In this document: piece after piece, positions 57,459-64,000 of the stretch
Numbering within the stretch: the stretch's first letter is position 1
Layout of the letters: each line of letters starts with the position of its first letter
NCBI RefSeq assembly: GCF_028290625.1
Contig: NZ_JAQGJM010000001.1
Span: 186,001-250,000 of the forward strand
DNA length: 64,000 nucleotides
Source: Devosia sp.
Lineage (GTDB): Bacteria > Pseudomonadota > Alphaproteobacteria > Rhizobiales > Devosiaceae
Reading direction: 5' to 3'
Notes under the pieces: model-generated
The model's database searches: none
What the model saw: the letters and a program-made list of their open reading frames with translations, nothing else
What the model was told of the DNA's origin: nothing
Position numbers and translations under genes: made by a program

Positions 57459-59075
57459 ATGACCACTCACCCTCGCGGCGTTCTGGCGCCAACGCGTCGG
57501 GCCTTCCTGCTCTCGACCGCTGCGCTCGCTTTGATCGGCACGCTGCCCGGCGTCAGCTTTGGCGCCGAGCCGGTGCAGGGGGGCACGCTCACAGTCAATA
57601 TCGGCAATGAGCCCCCGGTCCTGGTCCTCATCGCCCACACCGCCGGCCAGTCGGTCTACCTCTCCAGCAAGGTCACCGAGGGCCTGCTGACCTACGATTT
57701 CGATTTCAATCCCAAGCCGCTACTGGCCACCGAATGGGACGTTGCCGAGGATGGGCTACGCTACCACTTCAAGCTGCGCGAAGGCGTGAAGTGGCATGAC
57801 GGCCAGGATTTCACCGCCGATGACGTGGCCTATTCGATCCAGGCGCTGAAGGACAATCACCCCCGCGGCCGGGCCACCTTCGCCCAGGTCAAGACCATCA
57901 ATGTGCTGGGTCCGCACGAGATCGAACTGCTGCTGGAAAAGCCCTCGCCCTTCTTGATCACTGCGCTGGCCAGCTCGGAATCCCCCATCGTGCCAAAACA
58001 CCTCTATGAGGGCACCGATCCGGCCACCAATCCCAACAACATCGCCCCCGTCGGCACCGGCCCGTTCATCTTCAAGGAATGGGTGCGCGGCAGCCACGTG
58101 CTTTATGAGCGCAATCCCAACTATTGGGACGCGCCAAAGCCCTATCTCGACAAGCTGGTCTACCGCTTCATCACCGATCCCGCAGCCTCCGTCGCCGCCA
58201 TCGAGACCGGCGAAGTGCTGCTGACCGTCGGCGCCAACATTCCCTTCACCGATATCGCCCGCCTTCAGGCCAGCCCCACGCTGGGCTTCGAAACGCGCGG
58301 TTTCGGCTACGGCAATGGCATCACCCGTGCCGAATTCAATTTCGACAACAAATTCCTGGCCGATCCCAAGGTGCGGGTGGCCATCGCCCACGCCGTCGAC
58401 AAGAACTTCATCGCCAATACGGTCTATCTCGGCCACGCCAAGGTGCTGAACGGCCCGGTCAATCCGGCGCTAGCCAAGTTCTTCACCCCCGACCTGCCGG
58501 TCTATGAATTCGATCCCGCCAAGGCCGAGGCAATCCTCGATGAGGCCGGTTACCCGCGCGGTGGCGATGGCACGCGCTTCACGCTCAATATCGACCCGAC
58601 CCAGCCGGCTGGCGCCCCCAGGCAATCGGCCGAATATATCGCCCAGGCGCTCGACAAGGTCGGCATCAAGACCACGGTGCGTACGCAGGACTACGCCGCC
58701 TTCGTCAAGCGCGTCTACACCGATCGCGATTTCGATATCGCGCTCGAAGGCATGAGCAACCTGTTCGATCCCACCGTGGGCATCCAGCGTCTTTACTGGT
58801 CGAAAAACTTCAAGCCCGGCGTGCCCTTCTCCAATGGCGCGCACTATCAGAGCGCCGAAACCGACCGCCTGCTCGAAGCCGCTGCCGTCGAGCCCGATGC
58901 CAAGAAGCGCTTCGACCTGTTCGTCGATTTCCAGAAACAGGTGGTCGCCGATCTGCCTGCGCTCGACCTAGTCGCGCCCGACAGTTTCGTCATCTTCGAC
59001 AAGCGCGTCGTCAATCATACCTTGGGTGCCGAAGGCTTCGGCTCCAACGGCGCCGACATCTACCTCGCCTCCTAA
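57459..59075 (+). CDS. Solute-binding protein, family 5, with Tat-type signal
   Basis: This 538-residue periplasmic binding protein of the peptide/nickel/organic-solute class has a twin-arginine-like signal (TRRAFLLSTAALALIG). It includes the family phrases GLLTYDFDFNPKPLLATEW, LREGVKWHDGQDFTADDVAYSI and RNPNYWDAPKPYLDKLVYRF. Export by Tat suggests folding before export, perhaps with a bound cofactor. The ATG at 57459 has GGGGA upstream; the frame to 57381 lacks a signal. It is the probable binding protein for the two permeases and double ATPase encoded just before it. Confidence 0.92.
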   Translation: MTTHPRGVLAPTRRAFLLSTAALALIGTLPGVSFGAEPVQGGTLTVNIGNEPPVLVLIAHTAGQSVYLSSKVTEGLLTYDFDFNPKPLLATEWDVAEDGLRYHFKLREGVKWHDGQDFTADDVAYSIQALKDNHPRGRATFAQVKTINVLGPHEIELLLEKPSPFLITALASSESPIVPKHLYEGTDPATNPNNIAPVGTGPFIFKEWVRGSHVLYERNPNYWDAPKPYLDKLVYRFITDPAASVAAIETGEVLLTVGANIPFTDIARLQASPTLGFETRGFGYGNGITRAEFNFDNKFLADPKVRVAIAHAVDKNFIANTVYLGHAKVLNGPVNPALAKFFTPDLPVYEFDPAKAEAILDEAGYPRGGDGTRFTLNIDPTQPAGAPRQSAEYIAQALDKVGIKTTVRTQDYAAFVKRVYTDRDFDIALEGMSNLFDPTVGIQRLYWSKNFKPGVPFSNGAHYQSAETDRLLEAAAVEPDAKKRFDLFVDFQKQVVADLPALDLVAPDSFVIFDKRVVNHTLGAEGFGSNGADIYLAS

Positions 59076-59082
59076 CACCCTT

Positions 59083-59123
59083 ACCGGCCGCATTTTCCTC
59101 CCTGGATGCGGCCGGTTTCCTTT
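59083..59123 (+). terminator. Terminator or attenuator between the binding-protein and monooxygenase genes
   Basis: A perfect 11-bp stem, ACCGGCCGCAT / ATGCGGCCGGT, with a 12-nt loop is followed by TTCCTTTC. It lies just after the binding-protein stop and before the monooxygenase start. The ATG at 59106 falls inside the stem, which argues against it as a start codon. Confidence 0.75.
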
Positions 59124-59132
59124 CAGTCAGCG

Positions 59133-60377
59133 ATGAGTGCCATGACCGCAACCGCTCCCAAGCTCGTTCCCGAGACACCCCGATCCCCCGATCTGGCCAC
59201 CTTGCTGGCCCGTGTCCCGGCGCTCGCCGCCGAAATCGCCAAGGGCGCCTCCAAGCGCGATCTCGATCGCGAGCTGCCCTTCGAGGCGTTCCGCTTGTTC
59301 AAGGAATCCGGGCTGGGTGCGTTGCGCATCCCGGTTTCGATGGGCGGCCCCGGCGGTTCGGTCGCCGACTATATCGAACTGATCGTCACCCTCGGCGCCG
59401 CTGATTGCAATGTCGCCCATGCGCTACGCTCGCATTTCAACTATGTCGAAGCCCTTGTGCTCAATGGCCCCTCGCAGCGCGACGAAGGCTCGCTCGAGCG
59501 CGTGCTCGAGGGCAAGCTGTTTGCCGGCGCCCATACCGAGCAGGGCACTGCCAAGCCCGGGCAGGTGACCACTACGCTCACGCGCGATGGCGACGTTTAT
59601 CGCCTCAACGGCCGCAAATGGTACGCCACCGGCAGCGCCTTTGCCGATTTCGTCTCGTTCAGCGCCATGGACGACAATGGCGAATTCACCCATGTACTGC
59701 TTCCGGTCGACCGCAAGGGCATCCAGATTCTCGATGACTGGGACGGCATGGGCCAGCGCTTAACCGCCAGCGGTGGCGTCATCCTCGACAATGTCGAAGT
59801 GTTCCCGCGCGAAGTGGGCAAGCGCAGCATGGAGAACCTGGTCGGCCGCCACACCTCGACCCTGCGCCAGCTCCATCTCGCCGCCGCCGCCGCCGGCGCC
59901 GTGCGCAACGTCCTCTCCGACGCCATCGAGTACGTCCGCAAGCAGGGCCGCGCCGCAGCGCACAGCCCGGCGGCGACGGCCCGCGAGGACCATTTCGTGC
60001 AGCAGATCATCGGCGAAATCGCTGCCAATTCGCTGGCCATCGATGCGCTGCTGATCGAGAGCGCCAAGGCGCTGGACCACACCGTGGCGGCCTTCGCCAC
60101 CGGCAATGAGGTCGCTATCGAAACCTCGCTGGTCGCGAGCGCCTTGACCACGGCCCGCACCCAACTCGTGCTGGGCCAGCTCGGGCCGCGCAGCGCCGAG
60201 CGCATGTTCGAGATCGGCGGCGGTTCGGCCACCTCGCGCAAGTATAATTTCGACCGCCACTGGCGCAATATCCGCACGGTGCTCAACCACAATCCGCTGC
60301 TGCACAAGGCCCGCGTGGTGGGCGATTACTACCTCAACGGCACCACGACGCATCTCAAAGAAGGCAAGGTTTTCTAG
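59133..60377 (+). CDS. DszC/SfnB-type flavin monooxygenase (acyl-CoA dehydrogenase fold)
   Basis: This 414-residue protein has the acyl-CoA dehydrogenase fold of reduced-flavin-dependent monooxygenases such as DszC and the sulfur-acquisition protein SfnB. Recognisable parts are GALRIPVSMGGPGGS, the substrate/flavin-region GRKWYATGSAFADFVSF, DWDGMGQRLTASGGVIL, and the C-terminal RHWRNIRTVLNHNPLLHK, which is typical of this oxidative subgroup and not of fatty-acid dehydrogenases. It is expected to oxidise a sulfur centre using FMNH2 from a separate reductase that is not seen here. With the DszB-like gene and importer it makes an organosulfur-use cluster. The start at 59133 avoids the terminator stem; 59142 is also possible. 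It ends 3 bases from the convergent exporter gene. Confidence 0.88.
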   Translation: MSAMTATAPKLVPETPRSPDLATLLARVPALAAEIAKGASKRDLDRELPFEAFRLFKESGLGALRIPVSMGGPGGSVADYIELIVTLGAADCNVAHALRSHFNYVEALVLNGPSQRDEGSLERVLEGKLFAGAHTEQGTAKPGQVTTTLTRDGDVYRLNGRKWYATGSAFADFVSFSAMDDNGEFTHVLLPVDRKGIQILDDWDGMGQRLTASGGVILDNVEVFPREVGKRSMENLVGRHTSTLRQLHLAAAAAGAVRNVLSDAIEYVRKQGRAAAHSPAATAREDHFVQQIIGEIAANSLAIDALLIESAKALDHTVAAFATGNEVAIETSLVASALTTARTQLVLGQLGPRSAERMFEIGGGSATSRKYNFDRHWRNIRTVLNHNPLLHKARVVGDYYLNGTTTHLKEGKVF

Positions 60378-60380
60378 GGC

Positions 60381-62270
60381 TTAGCGATATCCGGCCGCTT
60401 GCAGTTCAAACAGTTCGGCATAGCGCCCGCCTAGTGCCAGCAGGTCTTCGTGCGAGCCGGCCTCCAGGATTTTGCCGTTCTCCAGCACCAGTATCCGGTC
60501 CGCCATGCGCACCGTCGAGAACCGGTGCGAGATGATCACTGCGGTCTTGGCGGTGGCGAGGCTCTTGAACCGGGCGAAGACTTCGGCCTCGGCCTTGGCG
60601 TCGAGTGCGGCGGTGGGTTCGTCCAAAATGATCAGGTCGGCATCGCGCATGTAGGCGCGGCCGATGGCGATCTTTTGCCATTCCCCGCCGGATAAGTCCC
60701 TGCCTTTGTTGAACAATCGGCCTAGAGGCTGGTCATATTTCTGCGGCAGCTTGGCGATGACGGTATCGGCGAGGCTGCGTTCAGCGGCATCCTCGATCCG
60801 CGGGATATCGGTGCTGTCTTCGATGCGGCCGACGCCAATGTTCTCCGCGGCGGTCAGGCTATAGCGAATGAAATCCTGGAAAATCACGCCGATATGGGCG
60901 TGAATATCCTCGATCAGCATGTCGCGCAGGTCGATGCCGTCGATGGTGATGCGGCCCTCGTCGGGGTCGTAGAGGCGCGTGAGTAGCTTGACGATGGTGG
61001 TCTTACCGGCCCCATTCTCACCCACTAATGCTAGCGTTTCGTGAGCATTGAGCGTGAAACTGAGTCCCCTGATGGCCCACGTTTCGGTGTCGGGATAGCG
61101 AAAGCCCACATTGTCGAACACGATGCCCTGCACGATCGGCGTCGGGAACGGTTTGGGGTGTTCGGGCGGCAGGATGGTGGGCTGGATTTCGAAGAACGAG
61201 AACAGATCGTCGAGATAGAGCGACTGCCCGGCGATCTGGGTGAAGCCGAGCAGGATTTTCTGGAACAACCCGTTCAGCCGCAGGAACGAGCCCGACAAAA
61301 ACGCCAGATCGCCGATGGTGAATTCGCCCGCAATGGTGCGCCAGACGATGAACGCATAGGCGCCATAATAGGTCAGCGTCGAAATCGAGGAGAACAGCGC
61401 GCCCCAGATCGACCGGTCCATGGCGAGCTTGCGATTTTCGAGGAAGATGGTCTGCGCCAGGGTCCGGAACCGCTCGACCAGGAACGCGCCCAGCCCAAAC
61501 AGTTTGATTTCCTTGGCAGTCTCGGCGCTGGCGCCGATCTGGCGGATATATTCCAACTGCCGCCGCTCCGGCGTGCGGCCGCGCGAAATGTAATAGCTGA
61601 GCGTGTTGAACCGCGTCTCGCCCCAGATCGCCGGCACGAAGGACAGCGGCAGCAGCAGGATCAGCCACGGCGCGTAGTAGAACAGGCCGGCCGCCAGCGT
61701 CACCACGGTGATCATGTCCTGCGCCTGGCCCAGCAATTGGGCCAAGAGCCCACTGCGTCCCGCTGCCTGCCGCCGCGCCCGCTCAAGCCGGTCCTGATAT
61801 TCGGCGGATTCGAAATGGCGCAGGTCGAGCCGGGCGGCGTGCTGCATCAGCTCGATGCTGACGGTGTTGGAATGCAGTTCCCCCAGGATCGAATCGACCA
61901 GCGAGGTGAAGCGGTTGAGCAGGTCGGTGCCGATCACCAGCGCGAACTCAATCGTCAGCAGTTCAGCGATGCGGGTTAGCTCGCCACTGGCCCACCATTG
62001 GGCGAAATCGCTGCCCGCAGCCGGCTGCCCGGTCAGCCGCACCACTTCATCGATGATCAGCTTGCCCACATAGAGCATCACCACCGGCTGCAGCGCCCGG
62101 ACCAGGCGCAGGCCGATGCTCAGCCCCGTCAGCCAGCGGCTGGTCCGCCAGATCTGGGCGACCAGGCGGCCGAGATGGCGCAGATTGTCCAACTGCTCGC
62201 GAAAGCTGCCGGTGGGCTCGGATGAGGAGGGCCGCGGGCCGCGGCGGGAGGGAGAGTCGGTGGAGGTCAT
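60381..62270 (-). CDS. ABC exporter, fused membrane and ATPase domains
   Basis: This 629-residue half-transporter has a six-helix membrane domain (about residues 45-350) and a C-terminal ATPase with Walker A GENGAGKTT, signature LSGGEWQ and Walker B LIILDEPTAALD. It resembles the MsbA/multidrug type of bacterial exporters, especially the group with LSGGEWQKIAIGRA. The substrate is unknown. No partner gene is adjacent, so it probably works as a homodimer. The convergent monooxygenase gene ends 3 bases away. Confidence 0.9.
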   Translation of the reverse strand: MTSTDSPSRRGPRPSSSEPTGSFREQLDNLRHLGRLVAQIWRTSRWLTGLSIGLRLVRALQPVVMLYVGKLIIDEVVRLTGQPAAGSDFAQWWASGELTRIAELLTIEFALVIGTDLLNRFTSLVDSILGELHSNTVSIELMQHAARLDLRHFESAEYQDRLERARRQAAGRSGLLAQLLGQAQDMITVVTLAAGLFYYAPWLILLLPLSFVPAIWGETRFNTLSYYISRGRTPERRQLEYIRQIGASAETAKEIKLFGLGAFLVERFRTLAQTIFLENRKLAMDRSIWGALFSSISTLTYYGAYAFIVWRTIAGEFTIGDLAFLSGSFLRLNGLFQKILLGFTQIAGQSLYLDDLFSFFEIQPTILPPEHPKPFPTPIVQGIVFDNVGFRYPDTETWAIRGLSFTLNAHETLALVGENGAGKTTIVKLLTRLYDPDEGRITIDGIDLRDMLIEDIHAHIGVIFQDFIRYSLTAAENIGVGRIEDSTDIPRIEDAAERSLADTVIAKLPQKYDQPLGRLFNKGRDLSGGEWQKIAIGRAYMRDADLIILDEPTAALDAKAEAEVFARFKSLATAKTAVIISHRFSTVRMADRILVLENGKILEAGSHEDLLALGGRYAELFELQAAGYR

Positions 62271-62345
62271 TGCGGGGAATATAGTTGCGGTCGACGGCGA
62301 GTACCACTGGGGTCCGAATGAAGCCCCGCGCCAACCACCACCACT

Positions 62346-62430
62346 ATTCTTCCCGCGGGCTTGATCCGCGGACCTCTCGCCGCTTGTGCCGGTTTGAGAG
62401 TGGCCCGCGGGTCAAGCCCCCGGGAGGAAT
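62346..62430. repeat. REP-like imperfect palindrome in an intergenic region
   Basis: An inverted repeat of about 33 to 35 bases per arm (62346-62378 and 62396-62430) contains CCGCGGGCTTGATCCGCGG and its near-complement CCGCGGGTCAAGCCCCCGGG. The similarity continues some bases outward on both sides. Such GC-rich dispersed palindromes are common between genes in related bacteria and may act in mRNA stability or as mobile REP elements. Confidence 0.6.
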
Positions 62431-62492
62431 GGTGGGTGGGGGTGTTGAGAACCACGATATCGGATCGTGGCCAAACATCCCCCCACCCTTGA

Positions 62493-62516
62493 TCCCTCCC
62501 CGCGAAGGGGGAGGGA
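62493..62516. terminator. G/C-rich hairpin between the exporter and reductase genes
   Basis: A perfect 9-bp stem, TCCCTCCCC / GGGGAGGGA, with a 6-nt loop lies 38 bp beyond the stop of the minus-strand aldo/keto reductase gene. It may end that transcript, although no T-run is present; it may also belong to a dispersed repeat. Confidence 0.4.
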
Positions 62517-62554
62517 GTCGACTGCGGGTTCCGCGGTCCTAGAACCGCGACGGA

Positions 62555-63541
62555 TCAATACCGCTGTGGCGCTGCCGGCTTATTGTCCACGATCGCTTCG
62601 ATCGCCGCGATCACGTCCGGGGTCAGCTTGTCCTTGGACTTGAGCGCATCGAGGTTATCTTCCAACTGGCTTTTCTTGGAAGCCCCCAGGATCACGGTCG
62701 ATACATGGGGGTTCTTGAGGCACCACAGCAGCGCCAGGTGATGGATCGGCAGGCCCACATCCTTGGCCAGCTTGGCCAATGCCTTGACCTTTTCCAGCTT
62801 CGCCTTGCCGGCGTCGCTCTCCCATTCCTTCTTCAACCATTCATAGCCTGGCAAGTTCATGCGGCTATCCTCGGGGATGCCGTCATTGTATTTGCCGGTC
62901 AACACGCCCGAAGCGAGTGGCGACCAGATCGTGGTGCCAAGGCCCATTTCATAGAGCGGCAGGTAGTCGGCTTCGACCTTTTCGCGCACGAACAGGTTGT
63001 ATTGCGGCTGTTCCATGGTCGGCGGGGTCAGGTGCTCGCGGCGGGCGACGGCCCAGGCTTCGGTCAGCTGCTGCGCCGTCCATTCCGAGGTGCCCCAATA
63101 CAGCACCTTGCCCTGGGTGATCAGGTTATGCATCGCCCAGACAGTCTCTTCGATCGGGGTATCGATGTCGGGGCGGTGGCAGAAATAGAGATCGAGGTAG
63201 TCAACGCGCAAGCGCTTGAGGGCAGCGTGCGCAGCCTCGGTCACGTGCTTGCGGCTGAGGCCCTTCTGCGTCGGCTTCTCGCCGCCCCAGAACACTTTTG
63301 ACGACACCGCGTAGCTGTCGCGCGAAAAGCCCAGCTTTTCCAGCGCAGCGCCCATCAGAGCTTCGGATGCGCCGGCTTCATAGCCCTCGGCATTGTCGAA
63401 GAAATTGACGCCCGCATCATAGGCGGTGGTCATCAGCTTGAGCGCCTTGCTCTCATCGACCTGCTTGCTGAACGTGACCCACGAGCCGAGCGAGAGTTCG
63501 CTGACCTTGAGGCCCGATTTGCCCAAACGGCGATATTCCAT
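62555..63541 (-). CDS. Aldo/keto reductase, Kv-beta (KCNAB) type
   Basis: This 328-residue reductase is like the voltage-gated potassium-channel beta subunits and E. coli YghZ. The catalytic tetrad is visible: Asp and Tyr in FFDNAEGYEAG, Lys in VSSKVFWGG and His in YFCHRPDI. Other family phrases are YWGTSEWTAQQ, PQYNLFVREKVE and TTIWSPLASGVLTGKYN. It lies 51 bp downstream of the LacI-family gene on the same strand and may be its target or partner. AAGGA precedes the start. Confidence 0.93.
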   Translation of the reverse strand: MEYRRLGKSGLKVSELSLGSWVTFSKQVDESKALKLMTTAYDAGVNFFDNAEGYEAGASEALMGAALEKLGFSRDSYAVSSKVFWGGEKPTQKGLSRKHVTEAAHAALKRLRVDYLDLYFCHRPDIDTPIEETVWAMHNLITQGKVLYWGTSEWTAQQLTEAWAVARREHLTPPTMEQPQYNLFVREKVEADYLPLYEMGLGTTIWSPLASGVLTGKYNDGIPEDSRMNLPGYEWLKKEWESDAGKAKLEKVKALAKLAKDVGLPIHHLALLWCLKNPHVSTVILGASKKSQLEDNLDALKSKDKLTPDVIAAIEAIVDNKPAAPQRY

Positions 63542-63592
63542 GATTGTAGTCCTTGGTAGAGGCGGCGAGAGGGCCGCGGGGTTGAAATTGTT

Positions 63593-64000
63593 CTACGCGC
63601 CCAGCCGTGTGCTGTCGCGGATGATCAGGTCCGGATCGATCAGGCTGACCCGGGGCTGGGGTAAAAAATCTTTGGCGGCGATCAATTCCATCAAGCGCTC
63701 CACCGCCATTTCGGAGACCTCGCGCGTCGCATAGCGTACGCTGGACAAGGGTACTCCCGCAAAGGCGGCATATTGAATATCGTCATTGCCCATGATCGCC
63801 ATGTCCCGCGGCACCGCCACATCATTGCGCCGGCACCAGTGCAATGCCCCGATGGCCAGCGAATCGTTGACGCAATAGACCGCCGTCGCGCCGCTTTTGC
63901 GGCTCATCAACTCGTCCATCGCCGATATGCCATGCACAGCGGCGTGGCCGGTGACATCGACAGCCAGACCGGTGTCATAGTCAAGCCCGGCCTCGGTCAG
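63593..64000 (-). CDS. LacI-family transcriptional regulator, C-terminal part
   Basis: Only the last 135 residues are in the window; the frame is open to its end, and the helix-turn-helix lies outside. The part present is the sugar-binding-protein-like effector domain: SGATAVYCVNDSLAIGAL, VPRDMAIMGNDDIQYAAF, PLSSVRYATREVSEMAVERL and LIIRDSTRLGA at the end. The effector is probably a sugar or related polyol. The downstream aldo/keto reductase gene on the same strand may be controlled by it. Confidence 0.92.
   Translation of the reverse strand: MTEAGLDYDTGLAVDVTGHAAVHGISAMDELMSRKSGATAVYCVNDSLAIGALHWCRRNDVAVPRDMAIMGNDDIQYAAFAGVPLSSVRYATREVSEMAVERLMELIAAKDFLPQPRVSLIDPDLIIRDSTRLGA

Noticed and set aside
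59106-59132. ATG at 59106 as start of the monooxygenase gene
   Set aside because: It lies inside the stem of a terminator hairpin and would add nine residues with no family support.

Overview
The window is a high-G+C chromosomal segment of an alphaproteobacterium, most likely of the Hyphomicrobiales and possibly Devosia-like. That placement is inferred from codon and base composition, the gene families present, and two sites matching the alphaproteobacterial CtrA consensus TTAA-N7-TTAA. I saw no rRNA, tRNA, CRISPR array, transposase or phage gene. Two tandem repeat systems lie inside a coding region, and one REP-like palindrome lies between genes.

Region 1 (1-30.4 kb) is a surface-adhesion locus. 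It begins with the 3' part of a giant two-partner-secretion (TPS) filamentous adhesin and its outer-membrane transporter (TpsB). Next is a complete type I secretion set: a TolC-like outer-membrane protein, an LssB-type ABC ATPase and an HlyD-type adaptor. The adaptor gene overlaps an unrecognised gene and a lipoprotein gene that resembles LpoA-type penicillin-binding-protein activators. A 3452-residue RTX adhesin follows. It has an N-terminal retention-type region, a TAAG site like the one LapG cuts in LapA, T1SS-143-type repeats, a jelly-roll-like insert, VCBS/cadherin-type repeats and a C-terminal RTX secretion signal. A convergent LapG-like periplasmic cysteine protease is next, and then, divergently, a small soluble GGDEF-fold protein whose active site is lost (EGYRF) but whose RxxD inhibitory site is kept. 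Together these look like a Lap-type adhesin retention and release system with unusual regulatory parts. The adhesin promoter carries two CtrA-like boxes and a palindrome with a partial second copy 53 bp away.

Region 2 (30.4-40.8 kb) holds small regulator/effector pairs, several with clear operator palindromes: TetR with a DUF4386 membrane protein, TetR with a DUF308-like membrane protein, and MarR with an isochorismatase-like protein lacking the catalytic Cys. There is also a winged-helix/TPR regulator divergent from a secreted alpha/beta hydrolase, an Rrf2-type regulator, a FUSC-family membrane protein, a small secreted protein of unknown function, and a twice-frameshifted RibD_C/dihydrofolate-reductase-like pseudogene.

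Region 3 (41.0-51.0 kb) holds a bacterial alpha-2-macroglobulin with an intact CSEQ thioester and an N-terminal PAN domain, translationally coupled to penicillin-binding protein 1C. It is followed by an exported phytase/esterase-like protein whose promoter has three TGTCAT repeats at exact 11-bp spacing, a PHO box.

Region 4 (51.0-60.4 kb) looks like an organosulfur acquisition cluster. It contains a DszB-like desulfinase homologue with the Cys/His/Arg pattern, a divergent Opp/Dpp-type importer (two permeases and a fused double ATPase), an aldo/keto reductase, a Tat-type solute-binding protein and a DszC/SfnB-type flavin monooxygenase. Region 5 (60.4-64.0 kb) has an ABC exporter, a REP-like repeat, a Kv-beta-type aldo/keto reductase and the 3' part of a LacI-family regulator.
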